Assembly: GCA_947464585.1 (NCBI GenBank)
Contig: CANHYS010000207.1
Span: 1-5,268, forward strand
Reading direction: 5' to 3'
Source: Planctomycetaceae bacterium
Lineage (GTDB): Bacteria > Planctomycetota > Planctomycetia > Pirellulales > UBA1268
DNA length: 5,268 nt
In this document: positions 1 to 5,268 of the stretch, piece by piece
Layout: each line of letters opens with the position of its first letter
Numbering within the stretch: position 1 is the stretch's first letter
Translations under genes and position numbers: made by a program
The notes under the pieces: generated by a model
Seen by the model: the letters and a program-made list of their open reading frames with translations, nothing else
Database searches by the model: none
What the model was told of the DNA's origin: nothing

Positions 1-576
1 GCCGCCCATATCATGCTCTCCTACGAGGACGAGCCGCTGTCGTTCCTGTCGATCGACGGTGCCAAGGAGGTGGGCGTCGAGGTTCACTCGATGTCGAAGG
101 GCTTCCACATGATCGGCTGGCGACTCGGCTGGGTCTGCGGCCACGAAAAAATCGTCCGGGCTTTCGCCGACGTGAAAGACAACTGCGACTCCGGACAGTT
201 CATGGCAATCCAGAAGGCGGGCGCGGCGGCGCTCGGTGACGCCGAGATTCCGCGACGTGTCCGCGAGAAGTATCGCCGTCGCCTGGAGAAGCTCGTCGGC
301 GTGCTACGGGCCGTCGGCTTCGAGTGCGAAATGCCGGGCGGTACCTACTTCCTCTATACGAAGAGCCCGAAGGGGGCCGGCGACCGTGTCTTCGCCACGG
401 CGCAGGATGCCAGCCAGTTCCTGATCCACGACCTGTCGATCTCGACCGTGCCGTGGGACGACTGCGGTGCCTACCTGCGGTTCTCAGCGACGTACGAGGC
501 CGAGGATGAGTCGGCCGAAGACGATCTGATGGCGGAGACGCATGCCCGACTGTCACGGTCCCGCCTGAAATTCTGA
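1..576 (+). CDS. dapL: LL-diaminopimelate aminotransferase (DapL-type), C-terminal part, 5' end outside window
   Basis: This is the C-terminal part (191 residues, frame open from base 1) of a fold-type I, class I/II PLP aminotransferase; the first in-window ATG at 13 is internal. The Schiff-base lysine is K33 in HSMSKGFHMIGWRLGW (codon 97-99), and the substrate-carboxylate arginine is probably R160 in YLRFSATYEAE. The signature DVKDNCDSGQFMAIQKA, plus SQFLIHDLSISTVPWDDCG near the C-terminus, matches the bacterial LL-diaminopimelate aminotransferase group as I remember it. That enzyme converts tetrahydrodipicolinate to LL-diaminopimelate with glutamate as donor, a cytoplasmic step toward lysine and meso-DAP. 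The residues after the lysine read GFHMIGW where family members usually have something like YNMTGW, a mild departure. Another aminotransferase specificity (aspartate or alanine type) cannot be excluded without the N-terminal half. The gene ends at TGA 574-576, and the lipoprotein gene follows on the same strand. Confidence 0.85.
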   Translation, partial: AAHIMLSYEDEPLSFLSIDGAKEVGVEVHSMSKGFHMIGWRLGWVCGHEKIVRAFADVKDNCDSGQFMAIQKAGAAALGDAEIPRRVREKYRRRLEKLVGVLRAVGFECEMPGGTYFLYTKSPKGAGDRVFATAQDASQFLIHDLSISTVPWDDCGAYLRFSATYEAEDESAEDDLMAETHARLSRSRLKF

Positions 577-593
577 TGGCTGCACAAGCCATC
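575..593 (+). terminator. Small hairpin just after the dapL stop, weak terminator candidate
   Basis: GATGGCT (575-581) and AGCCATC (587-593) are perfect reverse complements separated by the 5-base loop GCACA. The arm overlaps the last two bases of the dapL TGA. No T-run follows (the next bases are GATCCCTGACTT), so it is not a classical intrinsic terminator. It could be a 3'-end stabilising hairpin or chance. Confidence 0.25.
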
Positions 594-644
594 GATCCCT
601 GACTTCCATAGGTTCAAGAACGAACATCGCCGCCTCTGCTTTCC

Positions 645-648
645 GGAG
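645..648 (+). promoter_or_regulatory. Shine-Dalgarno site that fixes the lipoprotein start
   Basis: GGAG lies 9 bases before the ATG at 658. An in-frame TTG at 649 directly abuts the GGAG with zero spacing, so it is not a plausible start. The site therefore favours ATG 658, giving a 311-residue protein with a normal short signal-peptide n-region. Confidence 0.6.
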
Positions 649-657
649 TTGCCACCC

Positions 658-1593
658 ATGCGCCAGTTTGACTCGATCCGTTCGTGCCTCATCATCATCG
701 TGGGCCTGGCAGCGGTCCTGCCCGCCGCGGGCTGTGGCACCAAGAAGAAGCCGGCGCTGACGATCGAGCAGCGGCTGAAGAATGCTGAGAAGGAAAAGAC
801 GCCCGATCGCCAGGCAGCCGCGCTTTTGAAGGTGGCCAGAGCCCAGTTTGCCGCGAACCAGGAGGCCGAGGCGAAGGAAACCGCCGCGAAGGCGCTTGAA
901 AGGCTGAAGGGGGAGGGTGACGCCAACCTCTTTGCTCCACGACTGGTGGAGGTCGCCGGGTTCCTCGCCGAGATCGGCGACCGCAAGCCGGCCCGGGAAG
1001 CGCTCGGCCAGGCCTGCGGCCTGGTCGACACGATCGACGACCCGGTCCGCAAGGCCAAGCTTTTCGCCGACGCCGGGGCGATCTACAAGGCCAACACAGA
1101 CTCTGCCCAGGCGAAGGAGACGCTGAAGAAGGCGGCCGATGCGGCTGCCAGCGTCGAGGAGCGATTCCGAGCCGATGCCCTGGCGGCCGTGGCGCTGGGA
1201 TACACCCGCAGCGGACTGGCCGATGCCGCCAGCGACGTCGTCGACAAGCTGCTCGAAGCCGCTCAAACCCTCGATGAGCCGCGGGCGAAGGCTGAAGCGC
1301 TCTCGGCCGCGGCCGGCGTGCAGGCGCAAACCGGAAAGAAAAAGGATGCGGAAAAACTTCTCACCGATGCGGAAGCCTCTGCAAAGAGTGTCGAACGCGC
1401 AGAGAGCAGGGCCTATGCACTCCTGGCCGTGGCCATGGCCACAAGTGCCAATGGCGACAACAAGAAGGCGCTGGCACTCCTCAAGGAGGCCGACAAGGCA
1501 GCTGACAAGGTGCCCGAGCCTGCCTCGCAGAAGAAGATCGTCGATAAGGTGCGGGCGACGATGGCAGACGTTGAGAAAAAGCTGAAAAAGTAG
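658..1593 (+). CDS. Predicted lipoprotein with six ~40-residue helical (TPR-like) repeats
   Basis: The 311-residue protein starts with a type II signal peptide: basic n-region (R2, R8), hydrophobic LIIIVGLAAVLPAA (11-24), then Cys26 in LPAAGC. The -3 residue is Ala rather than the usual Leu or Val, so lipidation is likely but not certain. After a lysine-rich linker, residues 51-290 form six units of about 40 residues, each with two Ala/Leu-rich helices, a Gly or Asn turn and an Arg/Pro-rich linker, for example RADALAAVALGYTRSG and KAEALSAAAGVQAQTG. A basic helical tail ends in EKKLKK. The pattern suggests a TPR- or HEAT-like alpha-solenoid scaffold facing the periplasm. I recognise no catalytic motif and no named family. 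The gene lies 81 bases after dapL on the same strand and could be read through from it. Start chosen from the GGAG at 645-648. Function unknown; a protein-binding role is inferred from the fold only. Confidence 0.8.
   Translation: MRQFDSIRSCLIIIVGLAAVLPAAGCGTKKKPALTIEQRLKNAEKEKTPDRQAAALLKVARAQFAANQEAEAKETAAKALERLKGEGDANLFAPRLVEVAGFLAEIGDRKPAREALGQACGLVDTIDDPVRKAKLFADAGAIYKANTDSAQAKETLKKAADAAASVEERFRADALAAVALGYTRSGLADAASDVVDKLLEAAQTLDEPRAKAEALSAAAGVQAQTGKKKDAEKLLTDAEASAKSVERAESRAYALLAVAMATSANGDNKKALALLKEADKAADKVPEPASQKKIVDKVRATMADVEKKLKK
808..1527 (+). repeat. Six tandem ~120-base units encoding the 40-residue helical repeats
   Basis: Unit starts at residues 51, 91, 131, 171, 211 and 251 (bases 808, 928, 1048, 1168, 1288, 1408) each begin helix A, mostly with R or K followed by an Ala/Leu-rich stretch. 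The turn residue falls at 67, 107 and 147 in the first three units and at 186, 226 and 266 in the last three. The conserved Ala that opens helix B falls at 72, 112, 152 and then 191, 231, 271. Spacing is thus exactly 40 inside each half, with one 39-residue step at the midpoint. The repeats are divergent in DNA and clear only at protein level. Confidence 0.6.
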
Positions 1594-1602
1594 CGGCTAC
1601 TT
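1576..1602 (-). terminator. Candidate terminator of the photolyase gene overlapping both convergent stop codons
   Basis: AAGTAGCGGCTACTT (1588-1602) is a perfect dyad of 7-base arms around G1595. It contains the lipoprotein TAG (1591-1593) and the photolyase stop (1597-1599). Read on the minus strand, the stem is followed by TTT, then CAGC, then TTTTT (1580-1576), resembling a weak intrinsic terminator for the photolyase. The realistic hairpin is 6 bp with a 3-base loop, and the A-rich plus strand is also explained by the Lys-rich C-terminus of the lipoprotein, so coincidence is possible. Confidence 0.35.
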
Positions 1603-2982
1603 CCTGCCGGCCGATACGACCTTGAGCGCATCCAGCGCCAGCTTCCGCGCTTCCGCATGGTCGACGATCGGCTCCGGATAGTCGCGGCCGAGCCCCGCCC
1701 ACTGCCGCACGTAGGCCTGATCGGGGTCGAACTTGTCGGCCTGACTCGTGGGATTGAAGATCCGAAAGTATGGGGCCGCGTCGGCGCCGCAGCCGGCCGC
1801 CCACTGCCAGCCGAGCGTGTTGGCGGCGAGATCCGCGTCGACGAGTGTGTCCCAGAACCACCTCGCTCCTTCCAGCCAGGTCACCCGCAGATCCTTAACG
1901 AGGAAACTCGCCACGATCATCCGCACGCGGTTGTGCATCCAGCCGGTGGCCCAGAGCTGCCGCATGCCGGCATCGACGATGGGGAAGCCTGTCCGACCCC
2001 GCTGCCAGGCGCGGAGTCCCACTGGATCGTTCGCCCAGGGAAATCTTGCGTAGTCGGCGCGGAGCGGCGCGTCAGTCGTGTGGGGAAAGTGGTAGATCAG
2101 GTGGTTGGCAAACTCCCGCCAGCCCAGCTCCCGAAGATAGACCTCGGGGCTGCCGGTGATCCTGGCCGCCGGCGTACCGCCGACGGCCTCACGGACGGCG
2201 TGCCAGACCCGCCGCGGCGAGATCTCGCCGAAGTGGAGGTGGGGGCTCAGGGCACTGGTGCCCTCGTGGTCGGGCCGGTCGCGTTCGGTGCCGTAGCTGG
2301 CGATGCCACGGGCAAGGAACACCTTCAGCCGTTGTCGGGCCCCCTCCTCGCCGGGCATCCATGTGGTCCGCATGGTGCCGGCCCAGTCGATCCGGGGCAG
2401 CAGTCCGAGCGATTCGACGGAGAGCGTTTTCCCACCGGACTTCCCGGTGGCTGTGGCGGAGCGGAGCTTTCGTGGGGCGGCCACCGCCCCGGCCGGCTCC
2501 TCGCGGGCCAGCAGTGCCCGCCAGAACGGCGTGAACACCTGATACGGCTTGCCCTCCTTCGTGGCGACATGCATCGGCTCGAAGAGAAGCGAACCGTTGA
2601 AGCTCTCGACGGCGAGCCCGTCGTCGCCGAGGGCCTTCTTGATCGCCGTATCGCGACGGATCACTGCCGGCTCATATCGCCGGTTCCAGACGACGTGCGT
2701 CGCTGAAAACTCCCTGGCGAGTGTGCGCAGCGTGTCGAGCGAGGGCCCGCGGCGAATCACGAGCGGTGCGCCCGCCTTCTCCAAGGCGGCAGAGAGCTTC
2801 TCGAGCGAGTGGTGCAGCCACCACCGCGAGGCCGCCCCCGGCTCCCAGGGCGCCTCCTCCTCCGGCGCCCAGATGAACACCGGCACGACCGCACCGCGTG
2901 CGGCGGCTGCGGCCAGGGCTGGGTTGTCATCGAGCCGGAGATCCTGCCGAAACCAGACAAGTGTGACGGGTGCTCTGGACAT
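1597..2982 (-). CDS. phrB: Class I deoxyribodipyrimidine (CPD) photolyase
   Basis: This 461-residue cytoplasmic flavoenzyme uses blue/near-UV light to split cyclobutane pyrimidine dimers. The N-terminal alpha/beta antenna domain opens with TLVWFRQDLRLDDNPAL (7-23); E104 in WNRRYEP aligns with the E. coli antenna-folate ligand E109. The C-terminal FAD domain spans about 215-440. By alignment from memory to E. coli PhrB, the Trp electron chain W306/W359/W382 is W316, W369, W392. The flavin-contacting Asn (E. coli N378) is N388, and CPD contacts are E285, W288, N351, R352 and W394. YGTERDRPDHEGTSALSPHL and DAAPYFRIFNPTSQ are classic FAD-domain blocks. All key residues are present and length is close to E. 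coli (about 470), so it should be active. The start at 2982 is chosen because homology begins at MSRAPVTLVWF; a GTG at 3063 would add a non-homologous 27 residues. No clear Shine-Dalgarno precedes 2982. The antenna cofactor is uncertain. Confidence 0.95.
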   Translation of the reverse strand: MSRAPVTLVWFRQDLRLDDNPALAAAAARGAVVPVFIWAPEEEAPWEPGAASRWWLHHSLEKLSAALEKAGAPLVIRRGPSLDTLRTLAREFSATHVVWNRRYEPAVIRRDTAIKKALGDDGLAVESFNGSLLFEPMHVATKEGKPYQVFTPFWRALLAREEPAGAVAAPRKLRSATATGKSGGKTLSVESLGLLPRIDWAGTMRTTWMPGEEGARQRLKVFLARGIASYGTERDRPDHEGTSALSPHLHFGEISPRRVWHAVREAVGGTPAARITGSPEVYLRELGWREFANHLIYHFPHTTDAPLRADYARFPWANDPVGLRAWQRGRTGFPIVDAGMRQLWATGWMHNRVRMIVASFLVKDLRVTWLEGARWFWDTLVDADLAANTLGWQWAAGCGADAAPYFRIFNPTSQADKFDPDQAYVRQWAGLGRDYPEPIVDHAEARKLALDALKVVSAGRK

Positions 2983-3002
2983 GTCGGCAGCATAGCGTGT
3001 CG

Positions 3003-3052
3003 GCGACCGCAGGTCGCGGGTGCGAGATCGGCCAGGTCCGGCTGGGCCGATC
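3003..3052. repeat. Two inverted repeats in the photolyase leader
   Basis: GCGACC (3003-3008) and GGTCGC (3012-3017) form a 6-bp arm pair with a 3-base loop. GATCGGCC (3026-3033) and GGCCGATC (3045-3052) form a perfect 8-bp pair with an 11-base loop. Both lie within 70 bases upstream of the photolyase start and lead directly into the larger hairpins at 3052-3094. They could be leader structure or operator-like dyads; high GC makes chance matches more likely. Confidence 0.45.
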
Positions 3053-3078
3053 CCCCGGCTCACGCCGGGGGCTTGTAT
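3049..3078 (-). repeat. Inverted copy of the ~38-base intergenic repeat
   Basis: Read on the minus strand from 3078, this begins ATACAAGCCC and ends GGGGGATC. It matches the first 30 bases of the tandem unit at 3084 at 26 positions. Its core CCCCCGGC-GTGA-GCCGGGGG (3071-3052) is a perfect 8-bp stem with a GNRA-type tetraloop. It faces the tandem array across a 5-base spacer. Confidence 0.75.
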
Positions 3079-3094
3079 ACGCGATACAAGCCCC
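3068..3094. repeat. 11-bp perfect hairpin between inverted and direct repeat copies
   Basis: GGGGCTTGTAT (3068-3078), loop ACGCG (3079-3083) and ATACAAGCCCC (3084-3094) form a perfect 11-bp stem. It shares GGGG 3068-3071 with the 8-bp stem at 3052-3071, so the two cannot form fully at once. The element could end or slow transcription from DUF1501 into the photolyase, though no T-run follows on either strand. Confidence 0.7.
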
Positions 3095-3194
3095 GGGCGT
3101 CAGCGAGGGGATCCACGCGTCATACAAGCCCTGAGCGTAAGCGACGGGATCCCCGCGTCATACAAGCCCTGAGCGTAAGCGACGGGATCCCCGC
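3084..3194 (+). repeat. Three tandem copies of a 38-base planctomycete-type intergenic repeat
   Basis: Units start at 3084, 3122 and 3160, each beginning ATACAAGCCC, with GCGTCAGCG or GCGTAAGCG in the middle and GGGATCC or GGGGATCC toward the end. The second and third are identical over 35 bases; the first differs from the second at 5 of 38 positions. The third unit ends 4 bases before the DUF1501 stop codon (3199-3201). No ORF, tRNA-like fold or CRISPR-like variable spacer is present: the units abut directly. Such repeats are, to my recollection, abundant between genes in planctomycetes. Confidence 0.85.
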
Positions 3195-3198
3195 ACCG

Positions 3199-4647
3199 TC
3201 AGGCGAGGATTTCCTTCACCACATGGCCGTGCACGTCGGTGAGCCGGAAGTCGCGGCCCTGGAAGCGGTAGGTCAGCTTCGTGTGGTCGAAGCCGAGCAG
3301 GTGCAGGATCGTGGCCTGAAGGTCGTGGATGTGCACCTGGTCGCGGGCCGCCTTGAAGCCGAGGTCGTCGCTGGCTCCGTGCACGTATCCCGGCTTCACG
3401 CCACCACCAGCCATCCAGATGGAATAACAGTCGGGATAGTGGTCGCGGCCCAGGATACCGCCACCGGCGGTACGGCCCTCACGGAACGGCGTCCGGCCAA
3501 ACTCGCCCGTGCAGAGCACGAGCGTGTCCTCGAGCAGCCCCCGCTGTTCAAGGTCCTCGATGAGTGCCGCCGCGGGCTTGTCGAACGTCGCTGCCTTCTT
3601 GGTGAGACCGTCACGGATGTCCTCCTGCGGCCCGGTGCCATGGAAATCCCAGCCCCAGTCGAAGAGGTGCACAAACCGTACCCCCTCCTCGACGAGACGG
3701 CGAGCCAGCAGGCAGTTGTTGGCGAGGCTTGAGCTTCCCGGCTTTGCACCGTAGGCCTCGAGCACCTCCTGCGGCTCTCGGGAGATGTCCATCACCTCTG
3801 GCACGCTCGCCTGCATCCGGAAGGCCAGTTCATACTGCGCGATCCGCGTGACAGTCTCGGGATTGCCGAGCTCCCGGGCCTGCAGTTCGTTCAGGTCCCT
3901 GAGGGCATCGAGGCTGGCACGCCGCAACGCCCGGTCCATGCCCGGCGGATCCGAGACATAGAGCACCGGGTCGCCCTTCGAACGGCACTGCACGCCCTGG
4001 TAGACGCTCGGCAAAAACCCCGAGCCAAAGCTGCTCGTGCCGCCGTTGGGCTGCACGCCCGACGAGATCATCACCACGAACCCTGGCAGGTTGGCGTTCT
4101 CGCTGCCGAGGCCGTAGGTCGCCCAACTGCCAAGGCTCGGCCGGCCTGCCCGCGGGCTCCCCGTGTAGACCATCAATTCCGCCGGCGCGTGGTTGAACTG
4201 GTCTGTGAACATGCTCTTCACGAGGCAGAGCTTGTCGGCCACGCGGTGCAGGTTGGGGATCGCGTCGGACAACTCGATGCCGCTCTCGCCACACCGCACC
4301 CATTGCCGCGGCGTGCCGAGCAGCTTCGGCGTGCCACTGGTGAAGGCGAACTTCTTGCCTGCAATCGCCTCGGCGGGGCATTCCTCGCCGCTGTGCTTCA
4401 CGAGCTCCGGCTTGTGGTCATAGAGATCGAGGTGCGGTGGCGAGCCAGTCAGGTGGATCACGATCATCCGCTTCGCCTTGGCGGGCAGCGGCGGTTGTTT
4501 TGCAGCCATCGGATCGGTCGCGATCGCAGGCGTCGCCGTGCCGGCACCCAGCAGATCCCGCATCGCCATCGCACCGATGCCGCCAGCCATACCGCCGAGC
4601 AAATGCCGACGAGTTGCCAGCAGCTTGTGTTCGAAAATCGGATCCAT
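3199..4647 (-). CDS. DUF1501 (sulfatase-like, alkaline-phosphatase-fold) secreted protein
   Basis: This 482-residue member of the DUF1501 family (Pfam PF07394) is related in fold to sulfatases and alkaline phosphatases. The N-terminus carries a twin-arginine-like motif, TRRHLLGG (12-19), before a weakly hydrophobic Gly/Ala/Met stretch, suggesting Tat export to the periplasm. Family blocks in order: MIVIHLTGSPPHLDLYDHKP (61-80), MFTDQFNHAPAE (146-157), RPSLGSWATYGLG (169-181), FDWGWDFHGTGP (329-340), GEFGRTPF (381-388), GRDHYP (400-405), HDLQATILHLLGFDH (441-455) and QGRDFRLTDVHG (463-474). The Asp/His residues in these blocks are plausible metal ligands by analogy only. Length is full for the family and no frameshift is seen. 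ATG at 4647 has GGAG 8 bases upstream. It lies 13 bases after the PSD1 gene, the common planctomycete arrangement, implying co-transcription. The substrate is unknown; sulfatase activity should not be assumed. Confidence 0.92.
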   Translation of the reverse strand: MDPIFEHKLLATRRHLLGGMAGGIGAMAMRDLLGAGTATPAIATDPMAAKQPPLPAKAKRMIVIHLTGSPPHLDLYDHKPELVKHSGEECPAEAIAGKKFAFTSGTPKLLGTPRQWVRCGESGIELSDAIPNLHRVADKLCLVKSMFTDQFNHAPAELMVYTGSPRAGRPSLGSWATYGLGSENANLPGFVVMISSGVQPNGGTSSFGSGFLPSVYQGVQCRSKGDPVLYVSDPPGMDRALRRASLDALRDLNELQARELGNPETVTRIAQYELAFRMQASVPEVMDISREPQEVLEAYGAKPGSSSLANNCLLARRLVEEGVRFVHLFDWGWDFHGTGPQEDIRDGLTKKAATFDKPAAALIEDLEQRGLLEDTLVLCTGEFGRTPFREGRTAGGGILGRDHYPDCYSIWMAGGGVKPGYVHGASDDLGFKAARDQVHIHDLQATILHLLGFDHTKLTYRFQGRDFRLTDVHGHVVKEILA

Positions 4648-4655
4648 GGCTCACT

Positions 4656-4659
4656 CTCC
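4656..4659 (-). promoter_or_regulatory. Shine-Dalgarno site of the DUF1501 gene
   Basis: On the minus strand GGAG (4659-4656, extended as GGAGAG) sits 8 bases before the ATG at 4647, inside the 13-base gap after the PSD1 stop. It supports this start and separate ribosome entry within one transcript. Confidence 0.6.
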
Positions 4660-4660
4660 G

Positions 4661-5268
4661 TCACGGACACATGAAGGCTTCGTCAAGATTCAAAATCACA
4701 TTCGCGACCACCGTCCACGCGGCGAGATCGTCGATTTCGATCGACAAGTCGCTCGGTACGGGGCCCAGCGGATCGGTCGCCATCTTCTTCGCATCGGCTG
4801 GATTGCTCTTGAACCCGGCCCGTGCCTCGTCGTGCAGCCTCACGAGTCGCTCACTCTCGGCGGGTGAAGGCTGCCGGGCGAGCACGAGTCGGAAGCCACG
4901 CAGGGCCCGCTCGGGGTCCGTCGAGCCCCCTTCACGCACCATGCGCCGGGCCAGGGCCTGCGCCGCCTCGACGTAGACGGGGTCGTTGAGCGTGACGAGC
5001 GCCTGAAGCGGCGTATTCGTCCGCGGCCGGCGGACCGTGCAGACCTCGCGACTCGGCGCGTCGAACGTCGCCATCGAGGGATAGGGATTGCTCCGCCGCC
5101 AGGTGGTGTAGAGGGCCCGGCGGTAGCGATCCTCGCCGTCGCTCGTCTTCCAGTCGATGCCGCCGCCAAACGCCGCGCTCAAGCCGACATTGGGCTGCGG
5201 GGGATGCACGCTCGGCCCCCCCTTCTTCCGCGAGAGCAGCCCCGCCGCGGCGAGCGCCTGGTCGCGGA
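4661..5268 (-). CDS. Planctomycete PSD1 (DUF1553) protein, C-terminal part, 5' end outside window
   Basis: The last 201 residues or so of a PSD1-domain protein (Pfam PF07587), with the frame open to the window edge: residues before the GTG at 5209 read RDQALAAAGLLSRKKGGPS, typical domain sequence, so that GTG is internal. Further family blocks are VHPPQPNVGL, WKTSDGEDRYRRALYTTWRR, YPSMATFDAPSREVCTVRR, RTNTPLQALVTLNDPVYVEA and the terminal AWTVVANVILNLDEAF. Complete members are usually large exported proteins with an N-terminal cytochrome c-like PSCyt1 domain, PSCyt2 (DUF1549) and this domain at the end; the haem-binding part would lie beyond the window. The role is unknown, with a presumed periplasmic redox or degradative function shared with the DUF1501 partner. 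It stops at TGA 4661-4663, 13 bases before the DUF1501 start, so the two genes form an operon. Confidence 0.92.
   Translation of the reverse strand, partial: RDQALAAAGLLSRKKGGPSVHPPQPNVGLSAAFGGGIDWKTSDGEDRYRRALYTTWRRSNPYPSMATFDAPSREVCTVRRPRTNTPLQALVTLNDPVYVEAAQALARRMVREGGSTDPERALRGFRLVLARQPSPAESERLVRLHDEARAGFKSNPADAKKMATDPLGPVPSDLSIEIDDLAAWTVVANVILNLDEAFMCP

Noticed and set aside
649..657. TTG start three codons before the lipoprotein ATG
   Set aside because: The GGAG ribosome site directly abuts it, leaving no spacing, whereas ATG 658 has a normal 9-base spacing.
553..1329. Minus-strand open frames opposite the lipoprotein gene
   Set aside because: They are antisense to a protein with a signal peptide, a lipobox and a regular repeat pattern; the translations look like compositional shadows.
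1657..2706. Long plus-strand open frame (349 codons) opposite the photolyase
   Set aside because: It lies wholly antisense to a gene with full family motifs. Its translation is Gly/Pro/Arg-rich without recognisable domains, as expected from a high-GC shadow frame.
2983..3063. Upstream GTG start adding 27 residues to the photolyase
   Set aside because: The extension is Arg/Pro/Gly-rich, encoded by the dyad region and reaching into the repeat, and photolyase homology begins right at the ATG at 2982.
3049..3094. Insertion-sequence terminal inverted repeats
   Set aside because: The inverted and direct copies are 5 bases apart with no transposase between or beside them, and no target duplication is visible.
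3084..3194. CRISPR array
   Set aside because: The 38-base units abut directly with no unique spacers and there are only three, with no cas genes nearby.
2809..3732. Plus-strand open frame (307 codons) spanning the repeats and the DUF1501 3' part
   Set aside because: It crosses the photolyase start, the repeat array and the antisense of conserved DUF1501 motifs. It has no homology-like blocks, so it is a shadow frame.
5207..5209. GTG as the start of the PSD1 gene
   Set aside because: Conserved PSD1 sequence continues upstream in the same frame to the window edge, so the gene is truncated by the window, not short.

Overview
The window looks like a piece of a high-GC Planctomycetota chromosome, probably a Pirellulales-type lineage. 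The main evidence is a tightly linked pair of genes: a planctomycete PSD1 (DUF1553) haem-protein C-terminus followed 13 bases later by a DUF1501 secreted sulfatase-like protein. This pairing is a family hallmark of that phylum. Short intergenic repeats containing ATACAAGCCC and GCGTNAGCG fit the same assignment from memory. The lineage call is inferred from gene content only.

Layout. Positions 1-576 (+) hold the C-terminal half of an LL-diaminopimelate aminotransferase (DapL-type, PLP enzyme) cut by the window edge. After an 81-base gap with a small hairpin comes a predicted lipoprotein (658-1593, +) whose periplasmic part is six alpha-helical repeats of about 40 residues. It ends 3 bases from the stop codon of a convergent class I DNA photolyase (1597-2982, -). 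Both stop codons lie inside one 15-base dyad, which on the minus strand is followed by T-runs. Upstream of the photolyase is the longest non-coding stretch (2983-3198, 216 bases). It is filled with inverted repeats and four copies of a roughly 38-base repeat: three in tandem and one inverted, so that they form an 11-bp stem. The minus-strand DUF1501 gene (3199-4647) and the PSD1 gene (4661-5268, 5' end outside the window) fill the rest.

Working together. PSD1 and DUF1501 are almost certainly co-transcribed: the gap is 13 bases and carries a good Shine-Dalgarno sequence. Their products are presumably both exported, but their substrate is unknown. The photolyase has the complete FAD/CPD-contacting residue set and the Trp electron-transfer chain, so it should be a working light-driven repair enzyme. 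DapL, the lipoprotein and the photolyase show no obvious functional link. No gene-free stretch exceeds 300 bases. I found no tRNA, rRNA, CRISPR array, transposase or attachment site. The most unusual material is the repeat and dyad cluster at 3003-3194; the 40-residue periodicity of the lipoprotein comes second.
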